This document shows positions 22,601 through 29,282 of a DNA stretch of 64,000 bases, in pieces (the stretch's first letter is position 1; each line of letters begins with the position of its first letter). The stretch spans positions 191,501 to 255,500 of the forward strand of contig JALIZF010001586.1 in NCBI GenBank assembly GCA_029948255.1. The letters are read 5' to 3'. Both the position numbers and the translations under genes were made by a program. Below the pieces are notes generated by a model. It saw nothing but the letters and a program-made list of their open reading frames with translations. It searched no databases and was not told the DNA's origin. The stretch comes from Telmatactis stephensoni (lineage: Eukaryota > Cnidaria > Anthozoa > Actiniaria > Isophelliidae).

Positions 22601-25600
22601 GTCAAACGGTACGATACTTGGGTTACTTGTGCGACTCCAAGCTCTGTGCATTTGTTCTGCCAGAAGACAAGAAGCAGAAATTTCGTGATTTAAGAGAGAC
22701 AATCTTATCCCGCCAGGAGATAGACCTCAGGTCTTTGCAAAGATTCGCTGGTAAAACCACTTCATTTTCTATTGCCGTGCCTGCCGCCCGACTGTACACT
22801 CGCGCATGCTATCGCGCGATCGGGGTTAGTTCTAAGAGTCCTTCACGTCCTATCAGAGTGGTTGGGGATCTTCGTAAGGAAATTCTGTTTTGGCGTTTCC
22901 TCGATACTTGGGAGGGCCACTTGCCGTGGTTTGAAGAGCGTCACCGTGTGGTCGCGTCGTTTTCAGATGCCTCTAACTCAGGTTGGGGTGCCGTGTTAAC
23001 GTTGGAGCCGGGAAATGTTCAATATCTGCGCGATTACTGGTGCACCGAGGATCGTGCGAAGCCAATAGTCGTCAGAGAGGCACTGGCACTTCGTAACGCC
23101 TTGGCCGCTTCTGGAAGTTCTCTCGTGGGCTCTAGAGTTGAGGGTCACGTCGATAGTCTTCCCGTGGTTCTAGCATGGAAGAACCAAGGTGGTAGGAGCA
23201 AAGATTTAACGGCAGTTATTCAATCAATCTACGAAATTTGCCTCAAGTTCAACATTATATTGTCTTTGTCGCACGTTCCATCAGCAGAGAACGTAGCAGA
23301 TCCTCCTTCCAGGGTACTCTCCCCGAATGATTGTATGTTGGCCGCTCCGGCTTGGCGTCAAGTAGAGACACGATGGGGACCTCACACTTTTGATCTTATG
23401 GCACTCGATTCCAACACGCAACGGGGAGCCGATGGCCAACCTCTACCCCATTTTACCCCTTGGCCGAGCCCCAATTCGTCGGGAATGAACGTCTTCGCTC
23501 AACGCATTGGCTCAGAGCACAACGTGTATGTTTTTCCTCCGTTGGCGCTAGTTGGTCCCCTGCTTCGCTTTCTGGCTCCCTTTTCGCCCAATATGACAAT
23601 CATCGTGCCAGATATTTTGCCGCGTCGTTTTTGGTGGCCTGTTGTCTCCAAACGTGCGTATGACTCCGTTTGCCTTGGGCGTAAGGGCGCTTTGGGCGTG
23701 GTACTCTTCCCGACAGCTGACAGTGGTTTTGCTGCTAAACCCCTTCCGTGGGACCTTTGGGCTTTTAGACTGTGGAACATTTAATCATTTGTACTTTGGC
23801 CAATTGTGTTTATTATGTTTTTCTTGAATTACCTTATCTTATTTAGCCTTCATTACGAAGTCTTGCATCTGTTTTCGGGGTTTCAAGTCTTGCGTGTTCA
23901 ATTCTATTGATTTTCGTTTGCTTACTGTATGCAGATGTATAAAACATCAGTTTGTGCTTAGAACATTCAAAAACCATGTGAACTTAAACTTCGTGGTGTT
24001 TTCTTAGAAAATTATACATTTTCACTGATTAGGACCTTTATTTTGCCGATTTAGTGTACTCTAGATATGCTGGTCTTTTGATCTATGAACTCGCTGTGTT
24101 CCAATTTCCAATTTGTTATAGTTTAATCTTCTATTGCTATTTATCAATTTCAGTATCCCTATTCTAGGAAATAAATTTGAATTAAAATAAATCTATTTAT
24201 ATCAAATTTCGTGTAGGTGGTTTTTTACTTCAATTTTAAAAGCGCTCATTTTGGGGGATTTGTACTTTTTGCCTGCCTTCGTTCAACTCACGGAATTTCC
24301 TCGTGTTTTTTCCCTTCCAGGGCGTCCCTCGCATCTGGCGTCCTGCTATAGAGTGTTCCAAATGCTCTTACCCAAACGATGATTGTTTCAGGTTTTGCCA
24401 GCAGTGTGGATCAAAACGCGGTGCCCCACCTTTGCATCACGCTACGAAGAGATTTGAAATTGATATCCAGGCTATAGACGCCAGAATTAGGGAGATTAAT
24501 AGCGCTCGAGGGTCTCGCGCTTACGAAAAGCAAAAAAGTCAGCTGGAAGTGGAACTGGACCATTTTTTGGAATCTCTCCCTTGTCCTAAGACGTTACTGT
24601 CGGCGTCCCCGCAGGACGTTTTGCGTTTCCTCGTATGGAAAGATTGTAGGGGAAGGACGCAAGTCCATGTTGACCAATGTCCATACGCGGGTCAAGCTGG
24701 GAGACAACCCTGCCATTGCCCTATTCGACTCTCTGCTGGTACCGTAGACTCCGTGATAGGCAAGCTCCGATCCATTTTCAATTGCCTGGGGCGTTCGGAT
24801 GCATGGGATGATTTCTCGTGTCGGGGTAATCCTGTTGTGCACCACTCGATAAAATCCTATACGTCTTTCACAACTGTCCATCCGTAAATGGCCTGTAACT
24901 GCTCAAACTTTGGTAAAAGATTATAGTTGGTTTTTCCAAGTGCATAGCTCACTGAATCAACAAATGGCTTTCCGAAATGAGACTGATATCGTGTATACAA
25001 AACACTTTCTTCTTCAGCCATCTTGAATCATTAGATGACTTTAGGATTTGTAACCACGCGATCACCACATGGATGTGGTGATCGCGTGGTCACTAAACTG
25101 ACATGCGCATGCAAGTTATACTGGACTCTCTTTCTCGATCCGCGAGTCCTGGAGCGGCAAGAAAGAGAGTCTGGGACTGGACTAACTATGTTCTTTGATT
25201 CTGGTTGAAAGATGACGACCTGTCTCGCCAATATGTCAGGCATTGCAGCCCGCGCAAGTAAAATGATAAACAACACAGAACTTAAGTAATTTAGGGATAG
25301 CGTCTTGAAAAACTGAAAATATTTTTAATTTTAAACGAAGTAAAAACTATGTATATGGCTAAAAGCCTCGGTTCTCGGTAATTAACTCTTACATAACCAG
25401 TCCTACTAGTCCCACTTGCGTCGGTTGTAGAGAGAGTTTTTAAAGTCATTTTAGCTGTATTACTCTCATTAAATTATAATGGTTTGGCCATAACCAAGTC
25501 TAATCAAGTGTTTGTCTTTATACATAGACAAACCACCTCCTTTACCTATCGATGCACCACACTCTGCAGACGTTGAACACTACGCTCTCCCAGACACACC

Positions 25601-27459
25601 TTTTATAGGGAGTCAATCAATGGATGAAGATGGTTATTGTAGTCCTGAACCCAAGAGTCCATTGCTGAGTCCTCCAATCTCGCCGCTCCCTTCAAAGCCT
25701 GAGGAACCCAACCAATCTGATGTATTTTATGCTGAGCCAGATGCACCACCACAACAAACAGGCGGTTACTCTGAACCAATAGATGCAGTACTACCTGGCG
25801 AGGGGATTTTTCGCAATCCAATCTACGAGGAAATCTATTCAGAGCCTTATCAGGGCGTGTCCGGGACAAGTTTGTACGCAAACCCGTCGACTGCGTTGAG
25901 AACTCGACAGGACACATTCAAGGAATTTCCTCGCGAGAAGTTGATTTTTAAGGAGAAAATAGGAGATGGTCAGTTTGGAGAAGTCCATCTAGGAGAAGCA
26001 GAGGGATTGTCAGAATTTCTTGGTGAGGACATGAACACCAATAAAAGAGTTCTGGTTGCCATAAAGAAACTTAAACCTGAAGTGGATAAAAACATCAAAG
26101 AAGATTTCTTTAAAGAGGTGAAGGTCATGTCAGGAATTCAACATGAAAATGTTATTCGTTTGCTGGGTGTTTGCAGAGATGATCCCATGTGTATGATAGT
26201 GGAATACATGGTCAATGGCGACCTGAACCAGTTTCTCAAGGAACGTGAACTTGCACCAGGAACAAAAGGCAACAAAGAAAAAGTGCTAACTTACCAGGCT
26301 CTTATTTACATGGCATTACAGGTGGCTGCAGGAATGAAGTACATCTCTTCATTAAAGTTCGTTCATCGTGATTTAGCAACTAGGAATTGCTTGGTTGGTC
26401 ACTCGTATACAGTGAAGATCGCTGACTTTGGGATGTCCCGCCACCTCTACTCCAAGCATTACTACCGTGTACATGGGCGTGTCATCCTGCCTATAAGATG
26501 GATGGCTCCTGAATGTATCTTACAGGGTAAGTGCTTTTTTCCTTCGCATTATTCTGGGTTATCACTCTAACCGAAACTGATCTACAGTCTCCAATATAAA
26601 TATCTGAGTCAGTGGAAAGCAAGAACATTTTGCTCTATACCCTCTACCCCTTTCAGTGTTGCTAGTTAAAGTTTAATAAAATCGCAAGCGCTTTTCCATT
26701 GTCTGTACTCTTATTTGACAGTGGATTTGACACCACAGTATGTTCAAACCTCAAATAGAAACACGAGCGCAGCGAGTGGTTCAATGCAAATAAAGTTTTG
26801 AACATTTTGTGACGTCAAATCCGTCATCAATAAAAGTACATACGATGGAAAACCGCTTGCGATTTGTTATTTATAACAATTATTTATGGTCAAAGGTGAA
26901 ACATTCTTATCAAACAGAACTAGCGCGCGTGACGGAACGTGTCAGCACCGTTGTCTGAACATTTATTGACAATTAATGACGTCCAACCAATCAGGTTATG
27001 AGATTTGTTCAACTGTTGTAACAGGATTTTGCAGCGCCCTGTGCAAAGTAGCTAATATGCACGTTCCAACACTGGGGAAGGGGACGTGAGGAAATTATTT
27101 AGGTTTATTGTGACAAATTGTAGCTCTCATCGTCGCTGTTTTTACAACCACCAGGCAAGTTTACATCAGAAAGTGATGTTTGGGCTTTTGCTGTGACCTT
27201 GTGGGAGATCCTAACCCTAGCAGCAGAATACCCTTACAACGACCTCACGGATGAACAAGTCATCGAGAACGTCCAACGAATGTTTTTCCGTCCCACGTGT
27301 CCCCAGGTAGTTTATCTTGGCCAACCATCCATTTGCCCAGGTGACGTATATGATATGATGAAATCATGTTGGCAAAAAGATCCCGCCACAAGACCTAACT
27401 TTGTTGATATTCATGCATTTATGAAGAGCAGAGTCAGATTAAGTGAGATGGCTATCTGA
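10013..27459 (+). CDS. DDR: Discoidin domain receptor tyrosine kinase (eight coding exons)
   Basis: A single-pass receptor tyrosine kinase of the discoidin domain receptor family, which in other animals senses collagen at the cell surface. Eight exons join with matching phases and give 2922 nt, 973 residues; human DDR1 and DDR2 are about 913 and 855. Order: signal peptide (1-24), discoidin (F5/8C) domain between Cys26 and Cys193, discoidin-like domain (about 198-364), linker, TM helix (about 418-441), juxtamembrane with NPIY (636-639) and many Tyr, and kinase with GDGQFG (685-690), Lys719, Asp821 of HRDLATRN, Asp839 of DFG, activation-loop Tyr847/851/852, stop at 27459. Intron 6 is 8.4 kb and full of nested mobile elements. 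No frameshift is seen. The start codon choice (10013 or 10016) is inferred. Confidence 0.93.
10560..10618. repeat. Perfect 23-bp inverted repeat in intron 1
   Basis: Left arm CAGTCAAAGCTTCCATAAAC plus AGG, a 13-nt spacer, then the exact reverse complement. It ends 54 bp before exon 2. Confidence 0.9.
10672..11036 (+). CDS. DDR: DDR exon 2: first part of the discoidin domain
   Basis: The acceptor is the AG at 10670-10671, not the tempting TTTGCAG seven bases on. Only this choice keeps phase 1 and adds VCSSDLGMEDGS, supplying Cys26, the partner of Cys193. The domain shows DSQLSASS, AAKHGRL, GAWCP and VGTQGR. Against human DDR2 collagen-contact positions (Trp52, Thr56, Asp69, Arg105, Glu113, recalled), Arg108 and Glu118 are kept, but the first three appear as Ser, Val and Tyr. 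Donor AAAA|GTAAGG, phase 0. Confidence 0.92.
11691..12766. mobile_element. Interspersed element, possible Helitron-like, copy 1 (intron 2)
   Basis: The left end has ACTCGTGCCCAG and GGCCGGCACGAGTCTAGG. The right end has CTGGGCACGAGTAAACGC, then a hairpin ACGCAC-CATT-GTGCGT followed by CTAG and T. A second copy at 17718-18368 shares both ends and internal blocks (for example CATTGCGTTA.AGCAG). A 3' hairpin followed by CTRR is Helitron-like, but no 5' TC end or Rep/helicase is visible. Confidence 0.5.
13270..13423 (+). CDS. DDR: DDR exon 3: end of the discoidin domain
   Basis: Acceptor TTTTTTCAG, phase 0 in, donor CAACAAG|GTGAGA, phase 1 out. Encodes residues 147-197, ending the discoidin fold with CLRLELYGC, the classic last strand of F5/8C domains. 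Cys193 here should pair with Cys26. Confidence 0.95.
13617..13694. repeat. (TTTA)n microsatellite in intron 3
   Basis: About 19 uninterrupted TTTA units. Confidence 0.95.
14211..14711 (+). CDS. DDR: DDR exon 4: discoidin-like domain
   Basis: Acceptor TCTTTCAG, phase 1; donor GATAGTT|GTAAGT, phase 1. Encodes the second jelly-roll domain found only in DDRs: LISYTMNAG, DLIFDGV, LGFLTDGHLAHENF, YGWIGWQNR, FHCNVRTRSG and FAYAGEWMLISEVTLDS match the DDR pattern (YDG, GGLGQLADG, YVGWSN, VHCNN, FAGPWLLFSEI). Several NxS/T sites are present. Confidence 0.93.
15280..15399 (+). CDS. DDR: DDR exon 5: extracellular linker
   Basis: A Pro/Thr-rich 40-residue linker between the discoidin-like domain and the membrane. 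Acceptor TTTTTTTCAAG, donor GTTTG|GTAAGG, phase 1 at both ends. Confidence 0.85.
15547..15670. mobile_element. Hairpin MITE in intron 5
   Basis: CTTACAATATATCCGTGAAA and its exact mirror flank a core with AATAGCACG and TTTTCTATTGTTTAATTAG. The CCGTGAAA arm and the TTTTCTATTG core recall the MITE cluster at 59799-61702. Confidence 0.7.
16008..16440. repeat. 22-bp minisatellite, about 19 units, 18 with a TGACGT core
   Basis: The unit is GTGTGATGACGTCTCATGTA plus AC, with G/A and GCTGACGT variants. Two 26-bp variants (GTGCATGTGCTGACGTCTCG) recur about 90 bp apart, giving a higher-order pattern. It lies in DDR intron 5, about 290 bp upstream of exon 6. Each unit carries a CRE/ATF-like half site. 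Confidence 0.9.
16728..17132 (+). CDS. DDR: DDR exon 6: transmembrane helix and juxtamembrane start
   Basis: Acceptor TTAAATAG, phase 1; donor CTAAAA|GTATGT, phase 1. A hydrophobic helix (VIGIVCGTVFVILIIVVSLC) is followed by the stop-transfer WYRKRRHHQKR, then a charged cytoplasmic segment. If intron 6 is retained, the frame stops after about 20 more codons, giving a kinase-less receptor. Confidence 0.92.
17455..17512 (-). ncRNA. Hammerhead-ribozyme-like motif with complete core
   Basis: Minus strand: UCUA, CUGAAGA, U, stem II GGCAU-loop-AUGCC, GAAA, CAUG, UU, UAGA. CUGANGA and GAAA are both present, UCUA and UAGA pair as stem I right beside the core, and ACAUGU is a self-complementary stem III suited to a dimer. 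It lies 3' of the Penelope-like endonuclease remnant on the same strand; Penelope-like elements are known to carry such ribozymes. One extra base before stem II is a departure from the canonical core. Activity is untested. Confidence 0.65.
17718..18368. mobile_element. Interspersed element, possible Helitron-like, copy 2
   Basis: Shares GGCCGGCACGAGTCTAGG at the left and GCACGAGTAAACGCAC-TAT-GTGCGTCT at the right with 11691-12766, plus the inner CGCACGTT, CATTGCGTTA and CAAGGTAAA blocks. It is shorter and sits between the Penelope-like remnant and its hammerhead motif. Confidence 0.55.
18426..18641 (-). pseudogene. Penelope-like element, C-terminal part of the GIY-YIG endonuclease ORF
   Basis: Continues the fragment at 25185-25305 once the inserted element is removed: ITDKNSHIFKHLNCSSSCKK, then a frameshift, then FFLKSKEAFYINKLKPDLNK and a stop at 18426-18428. 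This ending is typical of Penelope-like endonuclease tails. The 10 bases at 18632-18641 are the target duplication. Confidence 0.8.
18855..18861 (+). promoter_or_regulatory. TATA box candidate of the DIRS-like element
   Basis: TATAAAA lies 58 bp upstream of the leader ATG at 18919, a sensible distance for a short 5' leader. Confidence 0.4.
18919..19041 (+). CDS. Shared 41-codon leader exon of the DIRS-like element
   Basis: ATG at 18919 opens a Pro/Glu-rich peptide starting MDDQPAAEVVVLPPD and ending QPQPNVE. The frame would stop two codons into the intron (GTA TAA), and GAG|GTATAA is an acceptable donor. The exon ends in phase 0, so it can join any of three downstream phase-0 acceptors (20711, 21613, 24321). 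Neither gag nor pol has an ATG at its start, so this exon probably supplies one. Confidence 0.65.
19319..19790 (+). repeat. Degenerate tandem repeat, about 175-bp unit, in the DIRS-like leader intron
   Basis: About three units share GTCTTACACGTCA and paired GGTTGGGGCCAACG-like motifs (near 19412, 19503, 19586, 19660, 19740). Its role is unknown; it may be a regulatory or replication-linked region. Confidence 0.5.
20711..21220 (+). CDS. DIRS-like gag body exon with CCHC zinc knuckle
   Basis: Starts directly after TTGTAG (the TAG is also an in-frame stop), phase 0. It opens with a coiled coil (LAAQIRELKQELDNLKAK), then a helical segment, then a basic GRGRAAVRGRRG stretch and a CCHC knuckle CFNCGQPGHFQRHC, stop at 21220. 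With the leader it would be 210 residues. Nucleocapsid-type nucleic acid binding is expected. No frameshift is seen. Confidence 0.8.
   Translation, partial: LAAQIRELKQELDNLKAKTSTVSVEASLAVVRQLASAPYRFRDPSAITAALQKLADDARTTGHGQAAEYEAILRQCRPYLYNRQLGDIIIRLLGSKEESRVANTIAKMTKNQPATGYFAPYPRPYRGRGRAAVRGRRGPVCFNCGQPGHFQRHCQNVNQNQNRPGPANR
21221..21612 (+). other. Spacer between gag and pol with pol splice acceptor
   Basis: T-rich non-coding sequence ending in a long pyrimidine tract and TTTTTGTTTAG. No coding frame continues through it. Confidence 0.55.
21613..23784 (+). CDS. DIRS-like reverse transcriptase-RNase H body exon
   Basis: The frame opens exactly after TTTAG (in-frame stop) at a phase-0 acceptor and runs 723 codons without a break. 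RT: CDDKSGYDHV with the first catalytic Asp pair region at 215-216, LPFGWKASAY, and SQYIDDRHIG with the Asp pair at 281-282. RNase H: SDASNSGWGAVL (Asp452), a conserved Glu in VVREALALRNAL, Asp in VDSLPVVLAWKN, and HVPSAENVADPPSR. A C-terminal extension (FDLMALDSN, FPPLALV) is typical of DIRS-order pol. First ATG is 44 codons in (21745), inside conserved sequence, supporting a spliced start. Confidence 0.9.
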   Translation, partial: GPPSKRQKCDFLENVLHSCKNLEIHWCNWEGKPIDFVGPRPAPSMVSQAKVLASAHDVVLRDSSHFVPGELHRNAEQWKSIANAPSDILSYVVNRVDAWSFLTHFKGKFGNQFYDAPSPPHKIFPNSSSCLAFEDFVTDTILCRVANGSLRFWGLVGEVEPPHLVMPITVEPTKPRMCHDERFLNLWVKDLPFSLDYLSDLPRYVGLNHFQTVCDDKSGYDHVSLTDASQTLFGLSWKGCYFVYCMLPFGWKASAYIYHSIGLIATSHIRSLGVPCSQYIDDRHIGQLVTSPSCQWSDFEKAQAACYITLATLTSLGYTLALSKSSLAPSQTVRYLGYLCDSKLCAFVLPEDKKQKFRDLRETILSRQEIDLRSLQRFAGKTTSFSIAVPAARLYTRACYRAIGVSSKSPSRPIRVVGDLRKEILFWRFLDTWEGHLPWFEERHRVVASFSDASNSGWGAVLTLEPGNVQYLRDYWCTEDRAKPIVVREALALRNALAASGSSLVGSRVEGHVDSLPVVLAWKNQGGRSKDLTAVIQSIYEICLKFNIILSLSHVPSAENVADPPSRVLSPNDCMLAAPAWRQVETRWGPHTFDLMALDSNTQRGADGQPLPHFTPWPSPNSSGMNVFAQRIGSEHNVYVFPPLALVGPLLRFLAPFSPNMTIIVPDILPRRFWWPVVSKRAYDSVCLGRKGALGVVLFPTADSGFAAKPLPWDLWAFRLWNI
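23785..24320 (+). other. Spacer between pol and recombinase with splice acceptor
   Basis: AT-rich, non-coding, ending TTTTTTCCCTTCCAG. Nothing else recognised. Confidence 0.5.
24321..24887 (+). pseudogene. Truncated tyrosine recombinase (N-terminal part) with zinc ribbon
   Basis: Begins at the CCCTTCCAG acceptor in phase 0. A zinc-ribbon-like CSKCSYPNDDCFRFCQQCG is followed by a helical region and a SAM-like core-binding domain (PQDVLRFLVWKD, RLSAGTVDSVIGKLRSIFN, GNPVVHHSIKSY). The reading then leaves the family pattern at about 24857 and stops at 24887. The whole catalytic domain with Arg, HxxR and Tyr is absent, so it cannot recombine. Family assignment is from pattern memory, not a search. 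Confidence 0.7.
24858..25021 (-). pseudogene. N-terminal fragment of a RecQ-like SF2 helicase gene
   Basis: From ATG at 25019-25021, 55 codons: MAEEESVLYTRYQSHFG, YALGKTNYNLLPKFEQLQAI, ending VVKDV, where Walker A should follow. The K-x-E-Q-x-x-A-I spacing before DV resembles motif 0 of RecQ-like helicases in cnidarian mobile elements. It breaks off exactly at the DIRS-like junction (24857/24858). Its start codon lies 80 bp inside the right terminal repeat, so it probably belonged to the terminal-inverted-repeat element. Confidence 0.45.
25054..25089. repeat. Perfect 17-bp inverted repeat near the right terminal repeat
   Basis: CCACGCGATCACCACAT, 2-nt loop, exact reverse complement. It lies between the helicase-like start codon and the right terminal inverted repeat, where a promoter or transposase site could be. 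Confidence 0.9.
25185..25305 (-). pseudogene. Penelope-like element, GIY-YIG endonuclease core, split by insertion
   Basis: Minus strand reads AIPKLLKFCVVYHFTCAGCN, a stop, HIGETGRHLSTRIKEHS. VVY...HIG is the GIY-YIG pair, with the CxxC, RHL and EH positions of Penelope-like endonucleases. It continues at 18641 after the inserted element. Upstream ATTTTCAG could be a retained intron's acceptor or simply the truncation point. Confidence 0.8.
25528..26526 (+). CDS. DDR: DDR exon 7: juxtamembrane and most of the kinase domain
   Basis: Acceptor TATACATAG, donor TTACAGG|GTAAGT, phase 1 at both ends. Encodes Tyr-rich docking motifs (NPIYEEIY, EPY, SLYANP) and the kinase N-lobe and catalytic loop: KIGDGQFGEVHLGE, VAIKKLK (Lys719), FVHRDLATRNCLV (Asp821), ADFGMSRHLY (Asp839), YYRVHGR, IRWMAPECILQ. 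YSxxYY and the PIRWMAPE context are DDR-like. Confidence 0.95.
26679..26864. mobile_element. Palindromic MITE in DDR intron 7
   Basis: AAATCGCAAGCGCTTTTCCA at the left is mirrored by TGGAAAACCGCTTGCGATTT at the right, with further mirrored blocks including GGATTTGAC. A TGACGTCA palindrome lies at 26810-26817. Confidence 0.8.
27155..27459 (+). CDS. DDR: DDR exon 8: C-lobe of the kinase and stop
   Basis: Acceptor ACCACCAG, phase 1. Encodes GKFTSESDVWAFAVTLWEIL, PYNDLTDEQVIENV, CPGDVYDMMKSCW and RPNFVDIHAFM, then a short tail SRVRLSEMAI and TGA at 27457-27459. Complete C-lobe with the Arg of RPxF; no long tail. Confidence 0.95.
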
Positions 27460-28794
27460 GGAGTGAACAAAATCCAACTCATTGACTAACTCGTCCTGTA
27501 AAGAAAAGCCTGAAGAACAACGTGAGAACAGCTGACATGACCATATAAGGATTTAGACTGTTAAGTAGTGTTATATTTTATTTTCCATTCGTGTTTACCA
27601 AAACCAGTGATTTCTGATCATAATCTAAATTCTGCTAAGTTCTCCTATGCATTTAATAGCTTCCTTTCAGTGCTCGCGTCATTTTAGCTTTCTTGTTTAT
27701 TCTTCATTTTTTGTAGTGGAGGTGTCGTCTTGTTCTGACACGGGCTTCGCTGTCTCCAGGTTTTTTCAGATCCTTGTTTACTTTTTGTCGAACCTCGAAG
27801 AAAAAGACATTTAAGTCCTCTGGAACCAGGGGAGACTCCGGCTACAAATATAAGAAATTGAGATTCTGCTAGAGAGGAATTTCTAAGAGAGTGTGTTTCG
27901 CTCACTTTACTGTATAAACGATATTTTACATAGAAAACCACAATTAATGGGATACTTATGGGAACAATTGAAAGTTCACGAGAAATCCTCTGAACATTCT
28001 GAACCTTTGATTAAAAGGCTGTTGTTCGTTTCAGGGAGGGGCATCCTCTTGACAGTTTAAAACTCCTCATTGAGGCTATCAACTGATCTTAGTTAAATGC
28101 CACAACAAACAACAACAACAACAACTAACCGGCAAGGAAGTGTTAAAGTTAGTAGACGTGTATTTGAGACTATGCAGTTATCATATTGTAACCAGGAAAA
28201 GAAACTGGACGAAGTACTGTAATTCTCTTCGGTAATTCTCTTCTCACGAGCTTTTGACAAACACAGCCTGACCACGGCTGATAATTGTGTACTAAAAGAA
28301 ATATTTTTAAAAAGGTTTTTCTTCAGAATTTCGATTCGACTTTTTTTTGAATATTGAAGCTTGTGAAGACTGGATTTTCACTAAGTGAATTTCTGTCTGT
28401 TGGAGTGCTGATCATTTTAACATCAGGCTACAAAGGCCAGAAGTTGTGCATATTTTGGGAGTTCTAAGTTCTGAGTGAAATAAATGTCGACGTTTTGAGC
28501 AGTGCTTGTCCAAAACAAATGAGTGGCAAAAATATCCATCTTGAAGCTTATTTTGATTTATTACCAATAATTAAACGTCATGAAAAAATATACGTAAAAC
28601 GGAAATTATATTCCGAACAAAAACTTTCAAAATGTCTAAAGTGCTAATTAAAATCAGGAACGTATAACCAGGACACTGAAACACGCGCATCACGTGGTGT
28701 GAGATATTGCCCCGTAGTCTGACTTAGTGCAGCAATTCTATTCTAAACATTTGTGAAGCAATCCTGTTCTGAATGTTGCTGGAGCTAAACTTTA
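27460..28794 (+). other. 3' flank of the DDR gene
   Basis: Probably 3' UTR and beyond. The first clear AATAAA is at 28480-28485, about 1 kb after the stop; I cannot say whether it is used. No coding sequence is seen. Confidence 0.4.
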
Positions 28795-29281
28795 TATTTA
28801 TTATATGGCTGGCCGGTTCGAAGAAAAATGGAAAAATCTGCTTTGGTTCTCAGAGCGGTCGGAATCCTCCAGTACGGACCGGCGTTCCGGACCGGCTTTG
28901 CTTTCCGGACCGACACTGACACTTTTTAACGTTTCTTGGCTGTTTTCTCTCTATTTGTTTCGTTTACTAAAAAAAGCTAACAGTTGACATGGGTGAAAAA
29001 TACAGCAAAATATCAAATGACCCTCATTTTAGAATAAACTTTGAACATTTTGAAAAGATAAAACGACGCCGATCCATTACAGGTGGATTTTTTCTTTAAT
29101 TTTCGTCAACTGTCCAATTTTTCTTAAATTGGACACTTGAAATTAGACAGTTTACCAAGAAATAAAGATAAGTGCTCACAATATCGGGCTTAGAGGCAGC
29201 TGTATAATGAATAAGTGACAGGACTCCATGCTTGTCCAAATCGAACTTTTTTTAATCGGCTGGTCAGCCATATAATAAATA
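28795..29281. mobile_element. MITE with 17-bp perfect terminal inverted repeats
   Basis: TATTTATTATATGGCTG at 28795 and its exact complement ending at 29281. The inside is non-coding; it includes repeated CCGGACCG blocks near 28880-28912. Confidence 0.75.
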
Positions 29282-29282
29282 C

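Larger units (their letters stand above)
18721..24857 (+). mobile_element. DIRS-like (tyrosine recombinase) retroelement, 3'-truncated
   Basis: Gag with zinc knuckle, RT-RNase H and the N-terminal part of a tyrosine recombinase are on one strand in the expected order. RT (CDDKSGYDH, YIDD) and the region after RNase H match DIRS-order elements. All three bodies start at splice acceptors. The recombinase catalytic half and the element's own terminal repeats are missing; the 3' end stops abruptly at a helicase-like sequence. The exact 5' boundary is uncertain. Confidence 0.8.
18642..25184. mobile_element. Terminal-inverted-repeat element with 10-bp target duplication, carrying a DIRS-like insert
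   Basis: Inverted ends of about 80 bp (18642-18720 and 25102-25184) start TAGTCCAGTCCCAGACTCTC and differ by a small indel. Each end also folds on itself (GACTCTCTTTCT...AGAAAGAGAGTC). ACTATGTTCT at 18632-18641 and 25185-25194 is the target duplication, and the interrupted Penelope-like frame reads through when the insert is removed. TSD length recalls MULE-type transposons, but no transposase is seen. Contents: a helicase-like gene start and a DIRS-like retroelement. Confidence 0.85.
17133..25527 (+). other. DDR intron 6 (8.4 kb), nested mobile elements
   Basis: Donor GTATGT and acceptor TATACATAG. From inside out: DIRS-like retroelement, terminal-inverted-repeat element, Penelope-like element, plus a second copy of the 11691 element. 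Individual parts are listed separately. Confidence 0.85.

Noticed and set aside
18642..25184. The outer inverted repeats as the DIRS-like element's own termini
   Set aside because: A 10-bp target duplication flanks them and a helicase-like gene starts just inside. Tyrosine recombinase elements do not normally leave such duplications.
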